Program-made: the position numbers and the translations under genes
From: Symsagittifera roscoffensis
Lineage: Eukaryota > Xenacoelomorpha > Acoela > Convolutidae
Length of the DNA: 64,000 bases
Direction of reading: 5' to 3'
NCBI RefSeq assembly: GCF_963678635.1
Contig: NC_087062.1
Span: 87,025,845-87,089,844 of the forward strand
Shown here: positions 31,761-44,402 of the stretch, in pieces
Position numbering within the stretch: position 1 is the stretch's first letter
Layout of the letters: each line of letters starts with the position of its first letter
The notes under the pieces: generated by a model
What the model was told of the DNA's origin: nothing
Database searches by the model: none
Seen by the model: the letters and a program-made list of their open reading frames with translations, nothing else

Positions 31761-33523
31761 CTTATGTAACTATACTTGTATATTAGTATCGGAGAAGATT
31801 ACCTGATCAGTGCATACAGCTCCCGTAGATGCAGTCGTCCTCGGTTGGGATCGTACACTGGAAGCGAGAGTTCCTTCACTTCCCTTTCCACAAGGAAGAC
31901 TCTCAATCTTGTCAAGGATAAGACTAGATTTTCCGGGTCCACGTGCCGCTTCACTGTCGCCCTCGTCACCAAGAAGCATAAGTACCTTCCCGGTATCTGT
32001 GACGCCGCCGGAGGCAAAGCTGCTACGCCTCCTATTCCTGACCTCTGCTTCGAAACGAATTCTATGTTTTTAAATTCTTTCCTAAAATCCGCTGCAAACT
32101 CTGTCTTAAAACTCATGTCTGCTGTAATCGCTATCGCACATGTTCTATTCGTGAGTATTAAATCACTATCTGTCAACGTTATGCTACCTGAGTATTCATT
32201 TGGTAAGTTAAAGTATGACTCAACTACCCTCCCTATGACCAGTTTCTTAGGGTCCTCATCTCTTTCTGCTCTTAAATCACCTGTCTCTCTTGCTATTCTT
32301 AATTTTTTTATAAACAAATTTTCAGTGTGGGTAAGACCTACCCCCACACCGCGGACAAAGATATCCATCGACATCCCCGTCGATCAAATACCGGATATCA
32401 AATCGAGGTTGGAAGCCGGAATGAGTAATGCTCCTTCCTGGGCAGCCCAGGAGGGAGCATCCCTTTCGGTTTTTCGTATTTCATGCTTCCATGATCTGCA
32501 TCTTGAATCGTGACACTGGTCTCCTTTGGATCCGACGTCATTTCGTTCAGCCATTCCAAGACGCTCAAATTTGACCAGTCTTGTTCATATGCCTGCTGTT
32601 GCTCGTCGTCGAATACTACCTCGGGCTTGAACCGGTCATCGACCCAGTCCTCGTCGTGAGCTTCGACTATGTCATTGTCCTGTGACACGGTTATTTCTTC
32701 TGGACCTACTACTTCTTCCACTATCTTCTTTAGATATATCCCGTCCACTACGAAGTCGTCACCGTAAGGATTATATTTCTTCGTGAGTCTTGTCTTGTCA
32801 CTCTGCCGAGTCTGTATCGTAAATGGAAGATACGGTTCCAAATTCTTGGAGACCTCCATTTGTTCGGGGTCTTGCCAGTCCTCCTCTGCGTAGGGTAAGG
32901 TTTCTTCATCTGCTTCGATCACTTCATTGGGATCTAGGTCCAGTGGTGGACTTTTTCCTTCCTCTACGACCTCATTTCCATCGTTCTTTTCCCTGTTGCC
33001 CTTCTCGTTGAACTCACAAGCAGGGTCCATCATCAGATAATCCCCCTCTTCCATGTCTGCAGGTATACACCAGATAGATCTGTCGATGGATTGTATGGCT
33101 TGATGTTCTCGTAGTGAGCGGCTCTGCCTAGTGTCAGTCTATGAAATCGTCCCTCCTGGTGCACTTCCGTAATCATGAAGGGTCCCCTCCACTTTTTAAG
33201 GAGCTTTTTTGTTCCTTCGGTGGTATGACATTCTGAAATACCCATACGTAGTCTCCTACCGAGTAAGCTTTTGCACCAGCTGCTTTCTTATCGAATCTTT
33301 TCCTCTGCCTTGTCTGTGCCTGCTGAGTGTTCCGTCTAGACAAGTCGTTTAAATCTTTTTGACGTCTAATCACATCCCTTACATAGACTTGTGGTGATGT
33401 TTTCTTCCCCTCATACTCAGGGTAAAAGAAAGTCAAGGGCAAAGACTTCTCGTGTCCAGTTAGCATCATGTGTGGACTAACTCCGATGATGGAGTGTTGC
33501 GTGCTATTATAGGCTTCCATCAA
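31761..33523 (-). pseudogene. pol: integrase C-terminal and macro-like domain of copy B
   Basis: Pieces 33,173-33,523 (end of integrase core and basic region), 33,033-33,245 (GPY/F-like), 32,398-33,054 (acidic spacer) and 31,799-32,374 (macro-like domain). The macro segment reads NRTCAIAITADM, FAADFRKEF, GGVAALPPA, YLCFLVTRA and ELSLPVYDPNRGRL, as in copies A and C. The pol hairpin sits at about 32,430-32,456. The zinc-binding and most of the catalytic integrase region upstream is absent. Confidence 0.8.
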
Positions 33524-34083
33524 ATGTCAGGGTCTTGGGTCTTGACACACCTCCCTATCTAGATCCCTTGCTCGAGTTTACACTAATAGTGTGTGTATCG
33601 CTAGCTCTGACATGTCTGATCCTGAGCTCGAGTTCCTGTCTGAATAGGTGTCGATCCCCGAATTCCGGGAATTGTCATCCATTGAAGAGTCCGCGACAAA
33701 GCACGTTCCCTCCTCCGGATCAGTTCTGTGCGTTCTTCGCATCCATCTGAACTCCCCGGACAACATCTTATTCTCCAGGTCCTGTACCCCATCAGGAACT
33801 TTTTCATCTGCATCAAACGCCCCGGACAAACTTTCTTGCCCCGGGTGTTGATCCTGAACTCGCCGGCTCTTCTCGTTGTTCGTCTCCCCGGACAAACAAT
33901 TTTGCCCAAGGTTTCGTTCAACCTTCTCACCTTCCTTATCCTGGTCCTCAAAGGTAACGGTTTTCGTTTGCGTATCGTTCCCCTGCTCTTTCCGTTTGTA
34001 TTATGTGCTTGTCAAACAAAGACGTTTTGGGGTATCGAGGACACTAGTTGCTTAACTATAGTCCTACAACCCCTTTCATTTTC
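33524..34083 (-). pseudogene. pol: Pol linker of copy B; integrase core deleted
   Basis: Frames 33,578-33,951 and a shifted partner encode the LSGE-type linker (LSGAFDADEK, MLSGEFRWMRR, LSELAIHTLLV). Polypurine-tract-like cores appear on the minus strand near 33,757-33,767 and 33,882-33,892, plus one altered copy near 33,820. About 1.1 kb equal to copy A 5,860-6,976 (HHCC and the catalytic core) is missing at about 33,524-33,560, so this copy could not integrate itself. Confidence 0.8.
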
Positions 34084-35739
34084 TTAGTGTTGTCGTGTTG
34101 ACGGCATGATGTTCACCTTCTCACAGACTGTCAGTGATGCCATAGCTGCTGCCCACTCGGGATCATCTCTGGTCACTTCTCTCTCCAACAATCCACCCAG
34201 CCTCCGCATCACTTGCGGTGTGACCTGCACTGTTTTATCCAATAATGAGAGGCTGTTAATGCTCATGCGAGAGAGTTCCTGCTGGACCAGATTCGAGCGC
34301 AGCAACAGATCCAAGGGCACCGGGTCCTTCTTGGATAGAATCTTTATCTCGGCTGCTTTCTCAACTGGTAACTCAGGATGTCCTGGGATTGGATGTCCAG
34401 ACTTATCCAACCATCTCGTCGAGGGAAGCGCTTCGTAAGTCTCTTTGTCCAGAAACGAGAACCCTTCCTTGATTTCTGCCTGATTGGCATGCTTCTGTTC
34501 CAATCTTTCATAGTACTCGGTCTTCTTGCTGAGGTTGTCAGCATTCTGGTGCTTGTCACGCATCCTGTGCTCGATTAACATGTGGTAGCCATCTAATCTC
34601 ACTATCCATCTACCAATATATCTCTGATCCGTCGAGTCTGTGTTCAACCAGGATAACGCTCTGTTGTCCACGCGTAACTTAAAGGGAGCGCTCCCCAAGT
34701 ATGCGCGGTATTTTTCCACAAATGTGACTACTGCAAACATTTCTGTTTTCGGTGCATCATATTTCATCTCAGTGTCACTTAATATCTTACTGCCATATGC
34801 AATGGGACGGAGAACGGTTCTTCCATTCCATTCCTGCTCCTGATGCAGTATTCCTGAGATGGTGACTACTGATGTGTCTGTGTCAAGAATATACATGCCT
34901 TTTTCTGTAGGCATGCCTAGCACTGGCGCTTCGCACAGTTCCCGCTTTATGTTCTCGAAGGCAGCTTGAGCTTCATCGCTCCATTCCAATTTCTTTCCTT
35001 TGTTGCGCATAAGCTTCTGCATGGGATACACCTTGTCTGCATATCCTTTTATGAACTCACGGTAAAAATTGCCAAACCCTAGGGAGCTCATGAGTCGTGT
35101 GTCCGTTCTGGGAGCCTTCCATGTCAGCACAGCCTCTACTGCTTCCGGGTCCGGCCTCACACCATGCCTGTCCACCATTCTTCCTAGATACTTGATTGAA
35201 TCCCTCAGGATCTCGCATTTCGATGGTTTGCATTTCAAACCTGCTCTCTTCATGCAGTCAAAGACATCATCGAGCCGATCAATGCGGTCTTTTAGGGTGG
35301 GTGTTGCTATGACCACGTCATCCACGTAACACATCACAAGGTTCCCGTACTTTTTCGTCACTCCGGTCAAAGCCTGAGCCATCAGTGTTTGAAAAGTGGC
35401 CGTTGCGTTGCACAAGCCGAAGGACGTCCTCTTCCACTGGTACAACCCCAATTCACATGCGAATCCGGTCTTCTCTCTGTCCTTCTTCCGCAGAGGAACC
35501 TGCCAAAAGGCCGAACCCAAGTCCAGAGTGGTGAAGAATTTGGCGTCACCAAGTTTTGAGAGACTTTCGTCTATTCGTGGTATCGGGTACGCGTCTCCTA
35601 TTGTCAACGCGTTCAAATAACGAAAGTCGCAACAGAACTTCGTTTTTGCCATGACTACCCCGCAAGCCCACGGCGATTTCGAGGGTTCTATCATGTCGTA
35701 TTCGAGCAACATTTCTATTTCTAATTTATGTGGTGTCAT
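34084..35739 (-). pseudogene. pol: RT and RNase H of copy B in one open frame
   Basis: A 551-residue open stretch: RT motifs TTLDLGSAFWQVPL, SFGLCNATATF, YVDD at 35,317-35,328 (residues ~138-141), FLGFGNFYREFI-like connection, then RNase H with LDTDTSV, TEMKYDAPKTEMFA, LRVDNRALSW and DKHQNADNLSKK, so all four acidic positions appear present. It reads continuously where copies A and C have the frameshift and TAG; a small in-frame loss sits at the position of the A/C G-run. It is cut off from protease by a TGA just upstream, and the element is dead overall. Confidence 0.9.
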
Positions 35740-35754
35740 TCATCTTGCGCCTTC

Positions 35755-37290
35755 CCTATGGGGAGCGGCGCCTTCCTCTTGTTCAATTTCGTGTTCGACG
35801 AAGTTACAGCAACCGATGTCCGCCTTATGTTTTGAAAATACATCCGCGTTTCAATTTAGAATAGCCCGCAATGATTCGCCAATTTTCCCTTTTAAGTGTT
35901 CTATTTCTGGCAAAACCGGTTTGTCAGATTCTAGTTCATATGACAAGGGGCGTTCCGGAAAATTCGAGCAGCTCGATAAGCCGTCGTCCGTCTTTCACAT
36001 TATATCTCTTCAAGATTTGTGTCTCTTCTTAGTCGGTCCTCATCGGCAAAGCATTTTTCCACGCTGGATTGAAAGCGTGATGTCCAGTGTATTCAATAAC
36101 ACACTGACACACAGTCCGTTTCGAGTTACCGAAAAGCTCCGTCCTAAAATCACTGAAATTTGACTATTTGGGTTCGGTACCAAACAAACCTGTTTACTAT
36201 CACTTAACGAGTTTAAATTTCTCATTCTAAAAAATGCTACTACCGCATGTCCCGGCTGTAGTTTTATATTTCTGTCTAAAAGATTGGTACCTTGTTTTCA
36301 TCTGTTATTATCCTATTAACTGGTTTCTTAACATACTTCCGGTCCGGGTTTCTAATCCTTATTAGGCTGTTGTTCTAGTCAATCATCACGTCGAAATTCC
36401 GTCGTCCAAATTCTCTACAACCAAGAAGCTCATCCAAAGATCCCGTCCTCCCATGTGGAGGACCGTTATTGGTCTTCTTCCGGCTACGTAAATTGCTCAT
36501 CGATTGGCTGCTGCTAGTCGGAGATTCGTCGGAATTAGGTCTTCTCCAGTGAAGCCCATTCTTTCCCAAGTTTTTATTGGCATCACGCTCACTACCATCC
36601 GGTGTCCAGAAGCCCCGTGACTCCAATTTTCTTCCCGTTGGTGTCGAGCAGATGTGCAGTCACATCTGCTTCGTATCCAATGTGAACCGCGTCTTGTTCC
36701 ATCATAGCGTCATGACCTATCCTACGGACTTTAAGTTCTTCTTCACCCAAATAGATTTACCCTATTTGGTCACTGTCTGTCGTCACGTAGGTCCTAGTGT
36801 AGATACTGATCCCATCCACGTTCAGCATCACTTGATATGGTCCATAGACTTCCACGTAGCGCCCGTAAAGTTTTTTCTTTCAAGGGCCACTCGTTGTCAG
36901 TAGCGCTCGCACAGCTCTTGACTCAGTGCGTGTCTCCACTTGTCCCGGATAATCTGCATATGTATCCAAACGAATCAAAATGAATTCTGATGGTTCACTG
37001 AGATTTTTGATTACCTGGTGTCCCGCTAGCGAGATTATCGATTGTATTTTACTTCCCTGTGGTACCATACCAAACGTCTTCCCGGAGATCACATTTAGTT
37101 TCAAGCTCAAACTGCTTGTTGCTTTCGTTTCTTCGACTTCTGATGCCTCGAAGGCGTTTAGCTTTTCCTAAATTTTCTCATTCTCCAATTCGAGCTTCAC
37201 CTTTTGTTTGATCTCTTTTGTTACCACTTCCTGCTGGACTCTATTTAGAGCATCCCTCGCGGCTGCCCTATAGTCTATCTTGAAATTATC
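35755..37290 (-). pseudogene. pol: Protease unit 3 of copy B
   Basis: The copy adjoining RT. The DTG active site is at 36,598-36,606 and is followed at once by a frameshift (a base lost in the GAVVS codons). It is about 22 bases shorter than the other units, mainly near 36,050 where the GKKLGYAL segment is damaged. Confidence 0.75.
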
Positions 37291-38848
37291 CCTATGGGGA
37301 ACGGCGCCTTCGTCTAGTTCGATTTCGTGTTTGACGAAGTTACAACAACCGATATCCGCCTTATGGTTTGAAAATACATCCGTGTTCCAATTTAGAACAG
37401 CACGCAATTATTCAAAATCTCCCTCGCCTATTTTCCCTTTTAAGTGTTCTATTTTTGGCAAAACCGGTTTGTCAGATTCTAGTTCATATGACAAGGGGCG
37501 TTCCAGAAAATTCGAGCAGCTCGATAAACCGTCGTCCGTCTTTCACCTTATATCTCGTCAAGTTTTGTGTCTCTTCATAGTCGGTACTCATCGGCAAAGC
37601 GTAACCAAGCTTCTTTCCACGCTGGATTGAAAGCGTGATGTCCAGTTTGTTCAATAACACACTGACACACAGTCCGTTTCGATTTACCGAGCAGCTCCGG
37701 CCTAAAATCACTGAACTTTGACTATTTGGGTTCGGTACCAAACAAACCTGTTTACTATCACTTAACGAGTTTAATTTTCTCATTCTAAAAATTGCTACTA
37801 CCGCTTGTCCCGGCTGTAGTTTTACCTTTCTGTCTAAAAGATTGGTACCTTGTTTTCATCTGTTATTATCCTATTAACTGGTTTCTTAACATACTTCCGG
37901 TCCGGGTTTCTAATCCTTTTTAGGCCGTTGTTCAAGTCAATCATCACGTCGAAATTCCGTCGTCCAAATTCTCTACCACCAAGAAGCTCATCCAAAGATC
38001 CCGTCCTCCCAAAGGGAGAACCGTTATTGGTCTTCTTCCGGCTACGTAAATTGCTCCTCGATTGGCTGCTGCTAGTCGGAGATTCGTCGGAATTAGGTCT
38101 TCCCCCGTGAAGCCCATTCTTTACCAAGTTTTTATTGGCATCACGCTCACTACCATCCGGTGTCCAGAAGCCCCGTGACTCCAATTTTCTTCCCGTTGGT
38201 GTCGAGCAGATGTGCAGTCACATCTGTTTCGTATCCAATGTGAACCGCGTCTTGTTCCATCATAGCGTCATGACCTATCCTACGGACTTTAAGTTCTTCT
38301 TCACCCAAATAGATTTGCCCTATTTGGTCATTGTCTGTCGTCACGTAGGTCCTAGTGTAGATACTGTTCCCATCCACGTTCAGCATCACTTGATATGGTC
38401 CATAGACTTACACGTAGCGCCCGTGAAAATTTTTCCTTCAAGGGCCACTCGTTGTCAGTAGCGCTCGCACAGCTCTTGACTCAGTGCGTGGCTCCACCTG
38501 TCCCGGATAATCTGCATATGTATCCAAATGAATCAAAATGAATTCTGATGGTTCACTGAGATTGTTGATTACCTGGAGTCCCGCTACCGAGATTATCGAT
38601 TGTATTTTACTTCCCTGTGGTACCATACCGAACGTCTTCCCGGAGATCACATTTAATTTCATGCTCAAACTGCTTGTTGCTTTCGTTTCTTCGACTCCTG
38701 ATGCCTCGAAGGCGTTCAGCCTTTCCTAAATTTTCTCATTCTCCAATTCGAGCTTCACCGTTTGTTTGATCTCCTTTGTTACCACTTCCTGCTGGACTCT
38801 ATTTAGAGCATCCCTCGCGGCTGCCCTATAGTCTATCTTGAAATTATC
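37291..38848 (-). pseudogene. pol: Protease unit 2 of copy B
   Basis: DTG at 38,156-38,164 with the same frameshift after the Gly as in the other two units, plus several shared stops. Almost identical to unit 1. Confidence 0.78.
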
Positions 38849-40405
38849 CCTATGGGGAACGGCGCCTTCGTCTAGTTCGATTTCGTGTTTGACGAAGTTA
38901 CAACAACCGATATCCGCCTTATGGTTTGAAAATACATCCGTGTTCCGATTTAGAACAGCCCGCAATTATTCAAAATCTCCCTCGCCTATTTTCCCTTTTA
39001 AGTGTTCTATTTCTGGCAAAACCGGTTTGTCAGATTCTAGTTCATATGACAAGGGGCGTTCCAGAAAATTCGAGCAGCTCGATAAACCGTCGTCCGTCTT
39101 TCACCTTATATCTCGTCAAGTTTTGTGTCTCTTCATAGTCGGTACTCATCGGCAAAGCGTAACCAAGCTTCTTTCCACGCTGGATTGAAAGCGTGATGTC
39201 CAGTTTGTTCAAAAACACACTGACACACAGTCCGTTTCGATTTACCGAGAAGCTCCGGCCTAAACCACTGAACTTTGACTATTTGGGTTTGGTACCAAAC
39301 AAACATGTTTACTATCACTTAACGAGTTTAAATTTCTCATTTTAAAAATTGCTACTACCGCTTGTCCCGGCTGTAGTTTTACCTTTCTGTCTAAAAGATT
39401 GGTACCTTGTTTTCATCTGTTATTATCCTATTAACTGGTTTCTTAACATACTTCCGGTCCGGGTTTCTAATCCTTATTAGGCCGTTGTTCTAGTCAATCA
39501 TCACGTCGAAATTCCGTCGTCCAAATTCTCTACAACCAAGAAGCTCATCCAAAGATCCCGTCCTCCCATGTGGAGGACCGTTATTGGTCTTCTTCCGGCT
39601 ACGTAAATTGCTCATCGATTGGCTGCTGCTAGTCGGAGATTCGTCGGAATTAGGTCTTCTCCCGTGAATCCCATTCTTTCCCAAGTTTTTATTGGCATCA
39701 CGCTCACTACCATCCGGTGTCCAGAAGCCCCGTGACTCCAATTTTCTTCCCGTTGGTGTCGAGCAGATGTGCAGTCACATCTGCTTCGTATCCAATGTGA
39801 ACCGCGTCTTGTTCCATCATAGCGTCATGATCTATCCTACGGACTTTAAGTTCTTCTTCACCCAAATAGATTTGCCCTATTTGGTCACTGTCTGTCGTCA
39901 CGTAGGTCCTAGTGTAGATAATGATCCCATCCACGTTCAGCATCACTTGATATGGTCCATAGACTTCCACGTAGCGCCCGTGAAGTTTTTTCCTTCAAGG
40001 GCCACTCGTTGTCAGTAGCGCTCGCACAGCTCTTGACTCAGTGCGTGGCTCCACCTGTCCCGGATAATCTGCATATGTATCCAAATGAATCAAAATGAAT
40101 TCTGATGGTTCACTGAGATTTTTGATTACCTGGAGTCCCGCTACCGAGATTATCGATTGTATTTTACTTCCCTGTGGTACCATACCGAACGTCTTCCCGG
40201 AGATCACATTTAGTTTCATGCTCAAACTGCTTGTTGCTTTCGTTTCTTCGACTTCTGATGCCTCGAAGGCGTTCAGCCTTTCCTAAATTTTCTCATTCTC
40301 CAATTCGAGCTTCACCTTTTGTTCAATCTCCTTCGTTACCAATTCCTGCTGAACTCTGTTTAGAGCATTCCTCGCGGCTGCCCTATAGTCTATCTTGAAG
40401 TCATC
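38849..40405 (-). pseudogene. pol: Protease unit 1 of copy B
   Basis: DTG at 39,713-39,721, again with the same frameshift immediately after it. Its 5' end continues into gag sequence (NC region), as in a normal element, so this is the original position. Confidence 0.78.
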
Positions 40406-43286
40406 CACTGCAGTCACCGGTTCCGGTTCACATCTCTCTTACGTTACCGTTTTCATCTTCATCGTTGCCAGCTCTTGCGGTTTTTATTTTCTGCGCGCCC
40501 TCGCTTCACTCAACAGGCAAGCCTTGCTGGCTTTCACTCCCGATAAAGCTTCCTCGTGCCTTTGATGCTTGATGTCTGCCACAGCATCCCAGAATTGGGG
40601 ACAATCCCATTTCACATGACCTTCTAAGTTACAAAAAAAACACTTTGGGCCGAATTTCGCAATTACTCTTCTCATGAAATCTTCATGATCGACCTCTGAT
40701 GCATCTTCATCCTCGAGGCTAAAGCCTATTGCTTTCATGCCCTGCTTGTAAGTTGGGCATGCTGACACGTGATGGTCCGTCGAGCTGCAATTTGCACAAG
40801 AGCGTCTCTTGTCCACATCGTCCCTTGGTTTGTACCAGCTGTTTTCTTGGTTTTCCTGGTCCATTGTTAAAATTGCCTTAATTGTTTTTGTAATATCCAG
40901 ATCTCGATGGAGGCTTCAGCAAATGATATTCTTTTGACTTGAGTCTCAACTCCTCTGGTGTTGGCGCATTGGTTGAGATTGGTGTGTAATGTGTCATTGG
41001 TGTAAGTTCATCATTCTTCACACCATCGATGAATTTTGAGGCTACTGCCAGGTTCATCCTTCTGTTTGACTCATCTGGTTGGCTACGCCTTCTCAGCATC
41101 TCCAGATTGTCTAGAAACTTGTCTATTGTCTCATCTTCACGTTGTCTCCATTTCTCGAAGCGCATTATTGCTTGGTGTCCTCGCACCCCTGAGCCGAAAC
41201 GATTTAACAAGATTTCAAACATTTTCTAAGCAGTGTCCCGCTGGTATTGTTTTGTGGCCATCTCACAGTTTAGGGCTGTCCCTTCCAAGTTGCTGGTAAG
41301 CGCACTGCATTCTTGTCTTTCTGACAAGTCCTCTTCCTCAAACTGCAGTTTCATTACCTCTATCCAGGAATCAATACAGCCATCAGATTCGTCTTTATAG
41401 CATCCTGGTTTCCTAAAAACCCTTCTGGACTTTTCACTACGTTCATTGGTCCTCGACAACCTTGTAAGAAATGTTTCCAAGGACCTGTTCAGAGGTTCAA
41501 AGGCTGTGGCCATTGATGTGGCGTCTCTCGAATGACCCGCCTGAGAATCTTCGTCACCTGATAAGGGCTCCGGATTTTCCCTCCTGTCCGACTCGCTGGG
41601 ATGATTTCTTCCTTGGCTCGCATGACTCCTGTTCCTCGGATCACATCTCCCAGTCGCATGTGTATCTTGCGCTGGTCTTTCGTTAGAGGTCTGTCTGTTG
41701 CCAGATGAAATTCCTCTGATGTTTGGGCCCTGGGGTCTATTGTCCCCTGTGTCATAGCCTGATGAACTGCCCCTTCCTCTAGTGGATTCATATGTCCTTC
41801 TCCTATTCTGCTGCTCGTTGAAGTTCACCTTCGGCTCCCTAGTGGGTTCTCCCGAGTTCGATTCCCCATTTTTTGATCCACTCCTGCTGGCTAGTAGCCC
41901 ATCCAATCTATCCATGATAGCCTGAGTTCGCCTCTCCATCATCGCATCTATCTTCGTGTCAAGAGTCCCAAAAGTCTGCTCTTGTTGAATTCTCAACTTC
42001 TCCATGTCGTCTCTTAATTGCAATTCTCTTTGCTCAGCCTCCCTAGTCAATCGCGACAGGTTGTTCGCTAAGTGTTCATCCGTTCTCTCCTTCAAGCGTT
42101 ATTTGCTTCTGCTAGCTTCTTGTCTGTTGCGGTTGATCTCTTCCAGCAGACTTTCTCTCTCGATGTGGACTGCCCTTTCTAGCTCACTCATTCTTATGGA
42201 CATCTGTTCATTCTGTTCTCCTATACTGCCTACTTCAATTGATGCTCCGTTTTCCACTAATGGCGTCACAAGTGGCGGTGTCACCCTGTCGATTTCAGGT
42301 AGCTTGGTGCTGGTCGAGATTCGGGTTTTGATTCTCTGCCACTACGTCTTTTCTGGATCCGCCGATGCGTTGCTTAGCCCTGTATTCCTACTCTGCCCAG
42401 TTCGCATTTCCGATTTCGTCATTTTCACAAAGTCTCTTGACTGGCTTGATTCTTTTGTGGCATTGCTTATTGTCCTCACCTCGCCAAATTGGTCGATGGT
42501 ACCAGTCTCTCTATCGGTGTATGCGTCATTCTCCTGAGTCGAGCTATTGAGGCTGACTTGAGATCCGAAGTCATCTTGCCCGTCATCGTCCTCTTCTTCT
42601 TCCTGCGTTTCTGCTTCATCGCCTGTACCCGTTTTTATGGGTATTTTTAAAAGATATTGTTCTTACTACCCAATCAAGCACAAATATTGTTGAATTAAAA
42701 CCAAAAATGAACAAAAAAAGAAACAAACAGACAAAACTTGAAGGCAGTAATTTTCTCAAGTGGGCGTCTAGTGCACCCATCGAGTCCTGTGTTAATCGGA
42801 AACGTCCTCTATTTCTGAAAACGATGAGGACGTTGCCGGTTTTTCCGTCATGCTAGCCATCATGGTGTTGTCTGTGGGTGATCTTGTAGTCGCCACAATT
42901 CGAGTAGAGATGTCGGACAGTTCCGACATCTCTTCTCGGTCCAAGGTCCCGGTGAAACTAGCAAATTCTTGGCCTTGTTCTACCAGAGTAGAATCACTCG
43001 CCAATCTTCTGTTTCCTCTACCTTCCGGTCCATGTCCGTCCTGGTTCTCATCCATGGCAGGGTCTAAATGGACCTCTACCTCTAACCTTGCCTTTTGTCC
43101 TTCTAATGACCTTTGACTCCAGGTTTCAATCATTATGCCTGAAACTTTCTTCCTTTTGTCGGCCCGGGTTCGTTTGATCCTTTCCACAAAAAGGTCAATC
43201 ATTGCTTTTCTCTGTTTCTCTGGTATGAATTTCCTGGAGCTATCACCTAGTTTAGTTATCTTTGACTTGTCTAGACTCATTTTCAA
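40406..43286 (-). pseudogene. gag: gag of copy B, fragmented and with an insertion
   Basis: Starts MSLDKSKITKLGDSS at about 43,280. Pieces: N-terminus 42,792-43,286; coiled coil 42,099-42,284 and 41,226-42,095; capsid 40,878-41,222; nucleocapsid 40,484-40,864 with both CCHC knuckles (CANCSSTDHHVSAC and CFFCNLEGHVKWDC). At about 42,640-42,793 a piece of the element's own 5' leader interrupts the acidic region after ATSSSFSE. Numerous stops and frameshifts. Confidence 0.83.
42640..42793 (-). repeat. Displaced leader segment inside gag, copy B
   Basis: This stretch repeats leader sequence 43,507-43,757 (same orientation), including the GGGCGTCTAGTGCACCCATC block and the TTCTTACTACCCAA block, but lacks about 97 internal bases. 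It replaces or interrupts gag codons near residue 155. Confidence 0.8.
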
Positions 43287-44035
43287 TTTAACACTTCTTA
43301 CTGCCTATACACTCAATTCGATTTCTAGTGTCCTTTTAATCTGACCACTGATAATAATAACACAACACAATAAATTCCAAAAGTTTCACTCAAATAGTGA
43401 CCACGAATCCTTTAATGTTATCACAGTACAGCGTGAATACAATTTATTCACAAAAACCGATTATTAGTTGCAAGATATGAAGCTAGCACAGTCTGATGAT
43501 ATCAATGTTTTTAAAAGATAGTGTTCTTACTACCCAACCAAGCACAAATATTATTTAATTAAAACCAAAAATGAAGAAAATAAGAATATTTTCAAAAAAA
43601 AACATGTTTTTTGTACTTTAGTCAATCGCAATATGATAGTCGAACTTGTTTTCAAAGAAAGAGCTTTCTCTGCTTGGTGCTGCACCAAACAGACAAAACA
43701 TGAAGGCAGTAATTTTCTCAAGTGGGCGTCTAGTGCACCCATCGAGTCCTGTGTTACCTATCTGCCGTCGGATTGCCCGAGCTAGACCTACTTAAATCCT
43801 CAGGGCAATCACTCTCCCAAAAACGATTGAATATCAATCGACACAAATCAGTTATAAGCTCTTTATCAATTTAGACTTAGTGTCACAAATTTCCGAGTTC
43901 AGACCTGTTTTGTTTTGGTCTGGTCTTTTATAAAAGGCAAGTTACCAGTGCAGTCACTGGTTCCTAGCCTGTCTCTTAATAACCTATTACTTTTCACCCT
44001 TTTATTTTCTTCTATCTACTTAAGTCTTAACAAAA

Positions 44036-44402
44036 ATTGTATCCCTTCGGATTGGCAAAAATAGTACCCCACCGGATTGGCAAAAATAAAACCCCTCCGG
44101 ATTGGCAAAAAGAAGACCCCTCCGGATTGGCAAAATTGGGACCCCTCCGGATTGACAAAAACAAGACCCCTCCGGATTGGCAAAACAAGACCCCTCCTGA
44201 TTGGCAAAATTAGGACCCCTCCGAAATGGCAAAAACAGGACCCCTCTTGATTGGTAAAAATGGGACCCCTCCGGATTGGCAAAAATAAGACCCCTCCGGA
44301 TTGGCCAAAACAGGATCCCTCCGGATTGGTAAAATTGGGACCCCTCCGGATTGGCAAAAACAAGATCCCTCCCGATTGCCAAAATTGGGACCCCTCCGGA
44401 TT
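44036..44402 (-). repeat. 25-base tandem array of CCGGA boxes, copy B leader
   Basis: About 14-15 units of 25 bases; minus-strand consensus CCAATCCGGAGGGGTC followed by a 9-base AT-rich spacer ending in TTTTG. Because 25 is not a multiple of 3, all frames cycle and a long minus-strand ORF of 25-residue repeats appears; I treat that ORF as a by-product. Confidence 0.88.

Larger units (their letters stand above)
35755..40405 (-). repeat. Three tandem copies of the protease-containing pol segment, copy B
   Basis: Units at about 38,849-40,405 (first in element order), 37,291-38,848 and 35,755-37,290, of 1,557, 1,558 and 1,536 bases. Each runs from the FKIDYRAAARD segment ahead of protease to the GAVPHR segment at the start of RT. 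The joints at about 37,290 and 38,848 fuse GAVPHRD directly to NFKIDYR. The ORF pattern repeats with 1,557-1,558 base spacing. Confidence 0.92.

Noticed and set aside
44036-44402. CRISPR array
   Set aside because: Unit is only 25 bases with near-constant spacers, the context is eukaryotic retrotransposon, and no cas genes are present.
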